From Enterobacteriaceae bacterium (GTDB lineage: Bacteria; Pseudomonadota; Gammaproteobacteria; Enterobacterales; Enterobacteriaceae), in contig CABIZV010000003.1 of NCBI GenBank assembly GCA_902363335.1, positions 159,475 to 223,474 on the forward strand: DNA of 64,000 bases, given 5' to 3'. This document shows positions 37,197-45,402 of the stretch, piece after piece. The position numbers and the translations under genes were made by a program. Position 1 is the stretch's first letter, and the number at the start of each line of letters is the position of its first letter. A model generated the notes under the pieces. That model ran no database searches. It had not been told where the DNA came from and worked only from the letters and a program-made list of their open reading frames with translations.

Positions 37197-38876
37197 ATGA
37201 TGAGACGATGGGTAGCCGGTTTCGCCATATTTTTAGTCACGCATGTCCAGGCGGCTTGCCCGGTATGGTCACCTGCGCGAGCCGGGCAAGAAATTGCGCA
37301 GTTACAGGGGCAGATAGCCAAGTGGAACGAAGCATACTGGCATACAGGTGCAAGTGAGGTGAATGATGGCGTTTACGACCAACTTTCTGCCCGGCTGGCG
37401 TTTTGGCAGCACTGTTTTGGCGTGACAGCGGCGGAAGCCTCAAGCCTACCGCCGTTGCAGGGCGCGGTGAATCATCCCGTCGCCCACACCGGCGTTCGAA
37501 AGTTGGCGGATGCGCGCTCGGTTGAGCGGTGGATGCAAGGGAAAAGCGATCTGTGGGTTCAGCCGAAAGTTGACGGTGTTGCCGTTACGCTGGTTTACCG
37601 CCACGGGCGTTTACAGCAGATGATTAGCCGGGGCAATGGGTTGATTGGGGAGGACTGGACGGAGAAAGCTCGCCATATCCCATCGTTACCGCAGAAAGTT
37701 GAGGGTTTACTGGCGAATAGCGTGCTGCAAGGGGAGGTTTTTCTGCGCGCGGACGCGCATGTACAGCAAAAGATGGGCGGTATGAATGCGCGCTCGAAAG
37801 TTGCCGGTATGCTTATGCGTCAGGGGCAAAACCAGCCTTTATCGTCTTTGTCGCTGTTTATCTGGGCATGGCCGGATGGACCGAACAACATGCGCGAGCG
37901 CCTGGCGGTGCTGGCAGCATCAGGTTTTGAGCTCGTATCACATTACTCTCACCCCGTGTCACGAATACAGGAGGTGGCAGACTGGCGCGAGCGTTGGTTT
38001 ACTTCACCGCTGCCTTTTGCGACGGATGGCATGATTATCCGTTCAGCAAAGGAGTCCGCTGGTACACACTGGTTGCCCGCTCAGGGCACCTGGGTCGCAG
38101 CATGGAAATATCAGCCCGTGTCACAGGTGGCTGAGGTCAGTGGTATCCGTTTTACCATTGGGCGCACCGGTAAGATTGCGGTTGTGGCAGACCTTGTCCC
38201 CATCAAGCTTGATGATAAGCAGGTACAACGGGTCAGTATTGGCTCTGTACAACGTTGGGAGAATCTGGATATCACCAAAGGCGATCAGCTGTTGGTCAGT
38301 TTGGCTGGGCAAGGGATCCCAAGATTGGATAGCGTGGTCTGGCGTGGGCTAGATCGCAGCAAGCCGACGCCGCCAGCGCCTCGTTATCATTCACTCACCT
38401 GCTTTTATCGAACGCCCGAGTGCCATGAACAATTTATGGCGCGTCTGAATTGGTTGGGTTCAGCCCAGGTATTCAATATTGAAGGGTTAGGTGAGGCCGG
38501 ATGGAATGCGCTGATTAGGGCTCAGCACTTCGAGAATATTTTTTCCTGGCTTGCGCTAACACAGGCGCAACTGGAAGCCGTTCCGGGAGTCTCTAAAACG
38601 CGGGCTCAGCAGCTCTGGCACCGCTTTGACATGACGCGTCGACAGCCTTTCCGACTATGGTTGAAAGCCCTCGGTTTACCATTACCCGCAGACGCCTTAA
38701 AAGCGCTTAGGGATAACAACTGGCAGCAGCTACAGGCGCGAGAGGAACCGCAGTGGCAAACCTTACCCGGCGTTGGGTCAGAAAAAGCACGCAGCCTGGT
38801 GGCGTTTATTCACCACCCAACAGTAAACCAGCTGGCCGACCAGCTCCGGGCGTTGGGGGTGAACGGTTTTGATTAG
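37197..38876 (+). CDS. ligB: NAD+-dependent DNA ligase LigB
   Basis: 559 residues from the first of two adjacent ATGs, behind a GAGGGGG ribosome-binding site. Accessory bacterial ligase, shorter than LigA and lacking its BRCT domain. Adenylation lysine is Lys124 in QPKVDGVAVTL; SRGNGLIGEDWT and helix-hairpin-helix repeats (GEAGWNAL, PGVSKTRAQQL, PGVGSEKARSL) follow. The first about 20 residues resemble a signal peptide (VAGFAIFLVTHVQA), a feature also seen in E. coli LigB, although a ligase should act in the cytoplasm. Confidence 0.95.
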   Translation: MMRRWVAGFAIFLVTHVQAACPVWSPARAGQEIAQLQGQIAKWNEAYWHTGASEVNDGVYDQLSARLAFWQHCFGVTAAEASSLPPLQGAVNHPVAHTGVRKLADARSVERWMQGKSDLWVQPKVDGVAVTLVYRHGRLQQMISRGNGLIGEDWTEKARHIPSLPQKVEGLLANSVLQGEVFLRADAHVQQKMGGMNARSKVAGMLMRQGQNQPLSSLSLFIWAWPDGPNNMRERLAVLAASGFELVSHYSHPVSRIQEVADWRERWFTSPLPFATDGMIIRSAKESAGTHWLPAQGTWVAAWKYQPVSQVAEVSGIRFTIGRTGKIAVVADLVPIKLDDKQVQRVSIGSVQRWENLDITKGDQLLVSLAGQGIPRLDSVVWRGLDRSKPTPPAPRYHSLTCFYRTPECHEQFMARLNWLGSAQVFNIEGLGEAGWNALIRAQHFENIFSWLALTQAQLEAVPGVSKTRAQQLWHRFDMTRRQPFRLWLKALGLPLPADALKALRDNNWQQLQAREEPQWQTLPGVGSEKARSLVAFIHHPTVNQLADQLRALGVNGFD

Positions 38877-39490
38877 TGCGTTTCGTGGCGGTAGTGGAAC
38901 ACCGGAAGGCCCAGCTTTAACCTTAGCGCCAGCATCCGTGCGGTAAAACCGAACAGCAGCGTGGAGATAACCACCACGTCGTGGTTGCTGACATAGTGCT
39001 GTAAGGCAACGTACAGCACGGCCGCGGCAAAGGAGATCCCGGCGTAAAGCTCTTTTTGAAACACCAGCGGGATTCGTTTGCAGAACATATCGCGCAAAAT
39101 TCCGCCAAATACGCCGGTTACTACGGCGGCGATAATGGCGATGACCGGGCCCTCGCCCATATCCAGCGCAATCTGTGCGCCGATAATAGAAAAGACGATA
39201 AGACCGATGGCATCAAGCACTAAAAACAGACGGCGCAGATGTGGCATGACGGGAGAAACAATGGTGGTCAGTACCGCGGCAATCACCACGATAATGATGT
39301 ATTGCGGGTGCTGCACCCAACCTAAGGGATAGTGACCCAGCAACATATCGCGTACAGAGCCGCCGCCAAGTGCAGTGGCAGTGGCGATGATAATCACGCC
39401 AAAGGTATCCATACGACGACGTCCGGCGGCTAAGGCGCCGGTCATGGCTTCGGCGGTGATGCCGATAAGATAAAGGATGTGCAGTAACAT
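38873..39490 (-). CDS. yicG: TRIC-type inner-membrane protein YicG
   Basis: 205 residues with about seven membrane segments in two similar halves; glycine-rich signatures GGGSVRDMLLG and GGILRDMFCKRIP mark the UPF0126/TRIC channel-like fold. Bacterial homologues conduct ions, with YicG itself linked to glycine uptake in some work. The stop overlaps the ligB end by 4 bp (convergent). Confidence 0.93.
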   Translation of the reverse strand: MLLHILYLIGITAEAMTGALAAGRRRMDTFGVIIIATATALGGGSVRDMLLGHYPLGWVQHPQYIIIVVIAAVLTTIVSPVMPHLRRLFLVLDAIGLIVFSIIGAQIALDMGEGPVIAIIAAVVTGVFGGILRDMFCKRIPLVFQKELYAGISFAAAVLYVALQHYVSNHDVVVISTLLFGFTARMLALRLKLGLPVFHYRHETH

Positions 39491-39576
39491 ATTCGCTCCC
39501 GGAATGAATGGCAGGAGGGTAGCGATTTGTGCGCTTTATCACGATTGAGATTTTCTAAGGCAAGAGCATTTAGATT

Positions 39577-39662
39577 AGATTAAATAATCTGATTGCTGTG
39601 GGTATGCTTAGATATAGAGGGGTTGAGGTAATTCTTAGATAAAATTTCAGATTAAATAATCT
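39577..39662. repeat. Two copies of AGATTAAATAATCT upstream of yicG
   Basis: The 14-bp motif, an AGATTA/TAATCT inverted repeat with AA centre, occurs exactly at 39577-39590 and 39649-39662 (72 bp apart) in the AT-rich gap between yicG and the cptA-like gene. It could be a pair of operator sites; no regulator is assigned. Confidence 0.5.
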
Positions 39663-39721
39663 AAATGTTGATCGGCGCGTCTCGGCAAGACCGCTTCTTG
39701 ATGAAGCGGCCTTCGAGCCTG

Positions 39722-41452
39722 TTACTGATTACCGGTCAGCTCGCCATACGGCAGCTTATCGTAATCGGTCAGCGCATTCTTCTTCTCAGGGTTACCAATC
39801 CAGCGGGTGGTTTCCACAAACTGAGGGCTGGTCAGCGCCCGATTTGGGTTATAGCCCTCGTAGCTTAACCCTGCCAAATCGGACCAGGTATGGATAAGCT
39901 CAGAACTGCTGTATTTGCGGTCTACGTCCTGGGAGAAGTCACGCGGATGCGCTTCATGCCATTTTTCCGAAGTCCACAGCAGGAACGGAATGGTGTACAT
40001 ATGGCGCGTAGGTGCTTCTTCATTACGCCCCTGCGTGTGATGCGGCGGCGTGTCGTAGACTTCTTCACCATGATCGGAGAAGTACAGCAGGAAACCGTTA
40101 GGATCCGTTGCCTTAAAGTCTTTGATTATGCTTGCCACGATGTGGTCGTTATAGAGGTTCGCGTTGTCGAAATTATTATAGGTATCCTGCTCATCCTGAG
40201 TTAAACCGGCTGGCATCGTATCGGTTTTACCGGAGAATTTGTTCCAGTTTTCAGGGTAACGGTACTCGTAATTAATATGTGTACCCAGCAGATGCACAAT
40301 AATAAATTTCTTCTCTGCCGGGTCGGCCAGAACCTGCTTAAACGGTGCCAGAACATTAGAATCATATTCGCGTGCACTTTGGGTACGCTGCTGATTCATA
40401 TAGAACTGCTGATCGGTTTGTCGGGAGAATACCGTCAGCATGGTATTGCGTTTGGTCATCGTCTGCTGGTTGGTAATCCAGAAGGTTTTGTAGCCCGCCT
40501 GCTTCATTAGATTCATCAGCGAAGGTTTGGTGAGATACAAATTGGGATTCTGTTCGTTGGCGAACGTCAGGGCCTGTTGCAGGATCTCAATGGTATAGGG
40601 ACGCGAAGTCACGACGTCATTGAAAACGGTGAAGTTCGGATCGGTTTTATGCAGGGCATCGAGTTCTGGCGTTGTTTCGCGCGGGTAGCCGTAGAGACTC
40701 ATGCGACCGCGTGGCGTTGACTCACCGATGACCAGCACCAGCGTCCGTGGCGCGTTTCCGCTACTGTCTTTGAGATTCGCCAGCGGCGGGAGAGCGTGGT
40801 TTTCATTCAGGAGTTTTGTCAGGCTATCTAACTGGCGATGATATTGATAATAGCCGGTGACAAACTGCCACGGAGCAGCTGGAGCAACGCGCGTTGAGAG
40901 ACCGTCTAAAACATCGCCTGCTGGTTTACCAATAACCACGCCTCGGGCAAACGGATGCACAACCAGTCCGTAGAGCAGGGCAGTGGCAACCAGCCAACGC
41001 CAGGGTCTTGGGATGTATACCGGGCGTAAGCGCGTCCAGAGTAAAATGGCTATCGCAGTGTAGACCAGGGCGACTAAAACGATCTTCAGGCTGAAATATT
41101 GACTTAAGAATTCACTTGCTTCATTCGTGTTGGTTTCAAACATCACAAATAAAACGCTTTGGGAAAATTCCTGACCATAAATAAGGAAATAGCTAATGGC
41201 CGCAAGTGATGTTGCCCAGAGGATAACCCCAATAATTGCTCCGATAACTCGGGTCTGCTTGGGGAACAGGAATATGGGAACCAGCCATAATAGGCTAAAG
41301 AGAATGGAGTCTCTCAGCCCGTTGGAACCGCTGTAACCAGTGGCATAGATAACAAGTTGTAATGCTGTGGAAAAAAAGCAGAAATACAATACGGCCCAAC
41401 CAAGGGCTTTCCAGCTAAAGGCTGGAGTGTTCTGAGTGTCAGTGAATCGCAT
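39722..41452 (-). CDS. cptA: Phosphoethanolamine transferase, CptA/EptC-like
   Basis: 576 residues, five N-terminal membrane segments (about 1-200) and a periplasmic alkaline-phosphatase-like domain. Catalytic motif LVIGESTPRGRMSLYGYPRE carries the threonine nucleophile; metal residues include SDHGEEVYDTPPHHTQGRNE. Very similar to E. coli EptC (YijP) and Salmonella CptA, which adds phosphoethanolamine to LPS core phosphate. In E. coli that gene lies by ppc-argE, and dinD occupies this position, so the location is unusual. A candidate PmrA box lies upstream. Confidence 0.9.
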   Translation of the reverse strand: MRFTDTQNTPAFSWKALGWAVLYFCFFSTALQLVIYATGYSGSNGLRDSILFSLLWLVPIFLFPKQTRVIGAIIGVILWATSLAAISYFLIYGQEFSQSVLFVMFETNTNEASEFLSQYFSLKIVLVALVYTAIAILLWTRLRPVYIPRPWRWLVATALLYGLVVHPFARGVVIGKPAGDVLDGLSTRVAPAAPWQFVTGYYQYHRQLDSLTKLLNENHALPPLANLKDSSGNAPRTLVLVIGESTPRGRMSLYGYPRETTPELDALHKTDPNFTVFNDVVTSRPYTIEILQQALTFANEQNPNLYLTKPSLMNLMKQAGYKTFWITNQQTMTKRNTMLTVFSRQTDQQFYMNQQRTQSAREYDSNVLAPFKQVLADPAEKKFIIVHLLGTHINYEYRYPENWNKFSGKTDTMPAGLTQDEQDTYNNFDNANLYNDHIVASIIKDFKATDPNGFLLYFSDHGEEVYDTPPHHTQGRNEEAPTRHMYTIPFLLWTSEKWHEAHPRDFSQDVDRKYSSSELIHTWSDLAGLSYEGYNPNRALTSPQFVETTRWIGNPEKKNALTDYDKLPYGELTGNQ

Positions 41453-41489
41453 ACGTTTAGCTTATTTTAGGTTAAGGCATAAGGCGGCC

Positions 41490-41522
41490 AGTGTAGCTAC
41501 CAATTCTTAAGAAATAATTAGA
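41490..41522 (-). promoter_or_regulatory. Candidate PmrA box and -10 for the cptA-like gene
   Basis: Read leftward: TCTAAT-TATTT-CTTAAG (41506-41522) matches the PmrA consensus YTTAAK-N5-YTTAAK at 11 of 12 fixed positions, and TACACT (41490-41495) 10 bp further could be the -10. PmrA control of cptA is known in Salmonella; for this site it is inferred. Confidence 0.5.
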
Positions 41523-41691
41523 GTGATAACAGAGGGCGAAAATAACCAGGCGTATTACCCAAAGGGGTAATAAGTATGGTCTGATCCAAATAAGGAATAA
41601 CGCTCTGGGACATCACATTTTTTTCCATAATCGCCCTTCGTGAAGAGCGGGATAATAATGCAATGATAGTGAGGAAAAAGAAACTACCTGA

Positions 41692-41720
41692 ATTAAAAAT
41701 GCCCGTATTATCACGGGCAT
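41692..41720 (-). terminator. yicC terminator
   Basis: Read leftward: ATGCCCGT, loop GATAAT, ACGGGCAT, then TTTTTAATT. Confidence 0.8.
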
Positions 41721-41747
41721 GAATGTCTTGGCTATAATCAACTGAAT

Positions 41748-42611
41748 TTATTCGATATTCTGAATTTGTTCGCGCATTTGCTCAATCAGCACTTTCAGCT
41801 CGATAGCGGATTTAGTGACGTCGGCATTGATTGACTTAGAAGCCAGGGTGTTCGATTCGCGGTTAAATTCCTGCATCATAAAGTCGAGACGACGGCCAAC
41901 GGCCTCTTTCTTCTTCAGGATGTTATAGGTTTCTTTAACGTGCGCTTCCAGACGATCCAGCTCTTCGGCAACGTCGATGCGCTGTGCCATCAGAACCAGT
42001 TCCTGCTCCAGACGATTGTTTTCCAGCTGTACTTCCGCATCTTCCAGCTTGGCGACCAGACGCTCACGCTGCCACTGCAGGATTTCCGGCATATGGGCGC
42101 GGACTTTGGTCACTTCACCGCTGACGCCTTCAAGGCGCTGTTCAATCAGCGTTTTAAGAGCCTGGCCTTCTGTTTCGCGGGCGACGATGAAATCATCCAG
42201 CGTACCGTCCAGTGCGGCCAAAATCTCGGCGGCAATGGCGTCGAGATCTTGTTCCTGAGCGGCCATCACGCCCGGCCAGCGCAGAATATCGACCGGGTTA
42301 ATTTCACCCTCGTCGCTCTGCATTTTGACCCAGTTCGCCGCATTGACCAGCTGTTTCGCCAGATTCTCGTTAAGGATAAGCTCTCCCTGCGCGCTGGCAT
42401 CTTGCTCAAAGCGCAAAGTACATTCTACTTTCCCACGGGTCAGACGGGTACGCAGGCGCTCACGAACCACCGGTTCGAGGCTGCGGAATTGTTCCGGCAG
42501 ACGAAAATAGGTTTCGAGATAACGTTGGTTAACCGAGCGCAGTTCCCAGGCGGCGCTGCCCCAAGTGCCCTTAATTTCACGGCGGGCATAGGCGGTCATG
42601 CTGCGGATCAT
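41748..42611 (-). CDS. yicC: YicC-family endoribonuclease
   Basis: 287 residues, E. coli YicC length. N-terminal IRSMTAYARREIKGTWGS and C-terminal DFMMQEFNRESNTLASKS are family hallmarks; the C-terminal acidic/histidine-poor region binds metal. The family has RNase activity and is linked to degradation of the sRNA RyhB. Divergent from rph. Confidence 0.95.
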   Translation of the reverse strand: MIRSMTAYARREIKGTWGSAAWELRSVNQRYLETYFRLPEQFRSLEPVVRERLRTRLTRGKVECTLRFEQDASAQGELILNENLAKQLVNAANWVKMQSDEGEINPVDILRWPGVMAAQEQDLDAIAAEILAALDGTLDDFIVARETEGQALKTLIEQRLEGVSGEVTKVRAHMPEILQWQRERLVAKLEDAEVQLENNRLEQELVLMAQRIDVAEELDRLEAHVKETYNILKKKEAVGRRLDFMMQEFNRESNTLASKSINADVTKSAIELKVLIEQMREQIQNIE

Positions 42612-42736
42612 AGACGTTCCTGTTTTTAAAGGAGAGATGGGGGGATTATAGCCTCCATGAACTTATCAGGATAGGAATAAGCGTCTTTAGTCCGTATAAT
42701 GCGCAGCCACATTCGTTTCAAGCCGGAGATTTAATC

Positions 42737-43453
42737 ATGCGTCCAACAGGTCGTAGTGCCAACCAGGTGCGTCCCGTCACCCTGACCCGTAATTACACAA
42801 AACACGCTGAAGGCTCCGTGCTGGTCGAATTTGGTGACACCAAAGTATTGTGCACCGCTTCTATCGATGAAGGCGTGCCGCGCTTCCTGAAAGGTCAGGG
42901 CCAGGGCTGGATTACCGCCGAATACGGCATGCTGCCACGTGCGACCCACACGCGTAACGCGCGCGAAGCAGCAAAGGGTAAGCAGGGCGGTCGTACCATG
43001 GAAATCCAGCGTCTGATTGCGCGTGCGCTGCGCGCGGCGGTTGACCTGAAAGCGCTGGGTGAATTTACCATCACGCTGGACTGCGATGTTATCCAGGCCG
43101 ACGGCGGTACCCGTACTGCGTCTATTACCGGTGCCTGCGTGGCGCTGGCCGATGCGCTGGGCAAACTGGTCGCGGCGGGCAAGCTGAAAACCAACCCAAT
43201 GAAAGGCATGGTGGCCGCGGTTTCCGTGGGTATCGTGAACGGCGAAGCGCTGTGCGACCTGGAATATGTGGAAGATTCAGCGGCAGAAACGGATATGAAC
43301 GTGGTGATGACCGAAGATGGTCGCATCATTGAAGTTCAGGGCACGGCTGAAGGCGAACCGTTCACCCATGAAGAGTTACTCACCCTGCTGGCGTTGGCCC
43401 GAGGGGGAATCGAATCTATTGTGACGACGCAGAAGGCGGCGTTAGAAAATTGA
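42737..43453 (+). CDS. rph: RNase PH
   Basis: 238 residues, a phosphorolytic 3' exoribonuclease that trims tRNA and structured RNAs. The frame is complete, unlike the well-known frameshift of E. coli K-12 MG1655. Motifs RPTGRSANQVRPVTLTRNYT, AEYGMLPRATHTRN and DCDVIQADGGTRTASITG intact. Its translation to the stop 5 bases before the pyrE attenuator hairpin couples the two genes. Confidence 0.98.
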   Translation: MRPTGRSANQVRPVTLTRNYTKHAEGSVLVEFGDTKVLCTASIDEGVPRFLKGQGQGWITAEYGMLPRATHTRNAREAAKGKQGGRTMEIQRLIARALRAAVDLKALGEFTITLDCDVIQADGGTRTASITGACVALADALGKLVAAGKLKTNPMKGMVAAVSVGIVNGEALCDLEYVEDSAAETDMNVVMTEDGRIIEVQGTAEGEPFTHEELLTLLALARGGIESIVTTQKAALEN

Positions 43454-43458
43454 TTTTT

Positions 43459-43484
43459 AGGGCGACGTTGTCGCCCTTTTTTTT
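43459..43484 (+). terminator. pyrE attenuator
   Basis: AGGGCGAC, GTT, GTCGCCCT followed by eight T. It begins 5 bases after the rph stop, the arrangement in which UTP-dependent transcription-translation coupling controls read-through into pyrE in E. coli. Confidence 0.85.
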
Positions 43485-43516
43485 GTCCGTAATAAAGTGA
43501 GATGAGGAGCGAATCC

Positions 43517-44158
43517 ATGAAACCGTATCAGCGCCAGTTTATTGAGTTTGCGCTTAACAAGCAGGTACTTAAGTTTGGCGAATTTACGCTGAAATCCGGG
43601 CGCAAAAGCCCCTATTTCTTCAACGCCGGGCTGTTTAATACCGGGCGCGATCTGGCTCTGTTAGGCCGTTTTTATGCCGAAGCGCTGGTGGATTCCGGTA
43701 TTGATTTCGATCTGCTGTTTGGCCCCGCATACAAAGGCATCCCTATTGCGACCACCACGGCGGTAGCGCTTGCAGAGCATCATGAGCGCGATTATCCATA
43801 CTGCTTTAACCGTAAAGAAGCGAAAGACCACGGCGAAGGTGGCAACCTGGTGGGCAGCGCGCTGACCGGTCGCGTGATGCTGGTGGATGATGTCATCACC
43901 GCCGGTACCGCGATTCGTGAGTCAATGGAAATCATTCAGGCTAACGGTGCGAAACTGGCGGGTGTGCTGATCTCGCTTGACCGCCAGGAGCGCGGACGTG
44001 GCGAGATTTCTGCAATCCAGGAAGTGGAGCGTGATTACGGCTGCGAGGTGATTTCAATCATTACGCTTAAAGACCTGATTGCCTATCTGGAAGAAAAACC
44101 TGAGATGGCGGAGCATCTGGCTTCGGTGCGCGCTTACCGCGAGGCGTACGGCGTTTAA
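43517..44158 (+). CDS. pyrE: Orotate phosphoribosyltransferase
   Basis: 213 residues from MKPYQRQFIEFALNKQVLKF (GAGGAGCG upstream). Converts orotate and PRPP to OMP in pyrimidine synthesis. PRPP-binding motif RVMLVDDVITAGTAIRES and KDHGEGG loop intact. Expression probably set by the upstream attenuator. Confidence 0.98.
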   Translation: MKPYQRQFIEFALNKQVLKFGEFTLKSGRKSPYFFNAGLFNTGRDLALLGRFYAEALVDSGIDFDLLFGPAYKGIPIATTTAVALAEHHERDYPYCFNRKEAKDHGEGGNLVGSALTGRVMLVDDVITAGTAIRESMEIIQANGAKLAGVLISLDRQERGRGEISAIQEVERDYGCEVISIITLKDLIAYLEEKPEMAEHLASVRAYREAYGV

Positions 44159-44160
44159 AA

Positions 44161-44187
44161 AAAATCCCGGTGCAAACCGGGATTTTT
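44161..44187. terminator. Bidirectional terminator between pyrE and slmA
   Basis: AAATCCCGG, TGCAAA, CCGGGATTTTT, with A- and T-runs on both sides. Confidence 0.85.
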
Positions 44188-44193
44188 ATCTGA

Positions 44194-44790
44194 TTACTGT
44201 AGCTGGGCAAGAATCAGCGGCCAGCGGGCATCAAAATTATCCGTCGGGCTGTATTTGAACTCACTGCGAACAAACCGTGACAGCATCCCTTCACAGAAGG
44301 CTAATAGCTGGCTTGCCAGTATCGTTTCATCCGTTTCGTAACCTTCCCCTTCACGCATTTTCCGCTCGCGCAGAACCTGTCGCAGCTGGGCTTCAATACG
44401 CTCAAAAAGCTGGTTGATACGCCCCTGCAGGCGGTCTTGCTCAAACATAAGCGCGTGGCCGGTCAGGATTCGCGTCAGGCCGGGATTGCGTTCCCCAAAG
44501 CCCAGGATTAGTAACACTATCAGGCGCAAGCGCGCGGTGGTGTCCTTTTCGTCCTTCAGAATCAGGTTGATACGGGTAATCAGGCTATCTTCGATAAACT
44601 CAATAAGGCTATCGAACATGCGGGTCTTGCTCGGAAAATGCCGGTACAGTGCTGCTTCGGAAACGCCCACAGAAGCGGCCAGTTTCGCGGTCGTAATACG
44701 TTGACTGCCGTCGCTGGATTCCAGCATCAACGCCAGGGATTGAAGTATTTCCTCGCGACGATTCCTTTTCGCAGTTTGCTTTTCTGCCAT
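44194..44790 (-). CDS. slmA: Nucleoid occlusion factor SlmA
   Basis: 198 residues, TetR-family DNA-binding domain (TAKLAASVGVSEAALYRHFP) plus ligand-type helical domain. Binds SBS sites across the chromosome and blocks FtsZ assembly over the nucleoid. Sequence and position match E. coli. Confidence 0.98.
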   Translation of the reverse strand: MAEKQTAKRNRREEILQSLALMLESSDGSQRITTAKLAASVGVSEAALYRHFPSKTRMFDSLIEFIEDSLITRINLILKDEKDTTARLRLIVLLILGFGERNPGLTRILTGHALMFEQDRLQGRINQLFERIEAQLRQVLRERKMREGEGYETDETILASQLLAFCEGMLSRFVRSEFKYSPTDNFDARWPLILAQLQ

Positions 44791-44898
44791 GTTCTAAAAT
44801 ACCCCTGAAAATACACACTTGTCAGGCGAGCACCCGCACGGTGACCACAACATCGCTTTGTTGTGTTCTTTTTGCATTTATGACGCCGTGAGATGCGT

Positions 44899-44934
44899 AA
44901 AAAACCGGCGCGCCACGCTTGAGGTGACGCGCCT
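44899..44934 (-). terminator. dut terminator
   Basis: Read leftward: GGCGCGTCACC, loop, GTGGCGCGCC, then GGTTTTTT. Confidence 0.75.
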
Positions 44935-44943
44935 TAGGGCGGG

Positions 44944-45402
44944 TTACTGACGCCCGGAGTGACCGAAGCCACCTTCGCCACGATCGGTGGCTTCAAACGA
45001 TTCGACCAGATTGAATTCGGCCTGTACGACTGGAACAAACACCATTTGTGCTACGCGTTCGCCCGGCTCAATAGTGAAGGTCGTTTGCCCACGGTTCCAG
45101 ATGGAAACCATCAGCTGTCCCTGGTAATCGGAATCGATAAGCCCAACCAGGTTGCCCAGCACGATTCCGTGCTTATGGCCCAGGCCTGAACGCGGAAGCA
45201 TGACGGCGGCAAGCGATGGATCAGCAATGTGAATCGCCAGACCGGTTGGCAACAAGGTGGTTTCACCTGGAGCTAGTTCTACGGCGTCATCAAGACATGC
45301 GCGTAGGTCAAGGCCGGCAGAGCCTGCGGTAGCATAGGTCGGCAGCGGGAACTGCTGGCCAATACGCGAGTCCAGAATCTTAACGTCGATTTTTTTCATC
45401 AT
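44944..45402 (-). CDS. dut: dUTP diphosphatase
   Basis: 152 residues from the first of two adjacent ATGs (MMKKIDVKIL). Trimeric dUTPase that prevents uracil incorporation. Motifs AGLDLRA, PRSGLGHKHGIVLGNLVGLI, QGQLMVSIWNRG and the C-terminal RGEGGFGHSGRQ lid are intact. It overlaps coaBC by 23 bp and lacks a strong ribosome-binding site, so translation is probably coupled. Confidence 0.98.
   Translation of the reverse strand: MMKKIDVKILDSRIGQQFPLPTYATAGSAGLDLRACLDDAVELAPGETTLLPTGLAIHIADPSLAAVMLPRSGLGHKHGIVLGNLVGLIDSDYQGQLMVSIWNRGQTTFTIEPGERVAQMVFVPVVQAEFNLVESFEATDRGEGGFGHSGRQ

Noticed and set aside
37197..37260. LigB as a secreted protein
   Set aside because: The N-terminus looks like a signal peptide, but the same feature exists in E. 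coli LigB, and NAD+-dependent ligase activity requires the cytoplasm; left as a curiosity.
42737..43453. rph frameshift as in E. coli K-12
   Set aside because: The frame is open for the full 238 codons.
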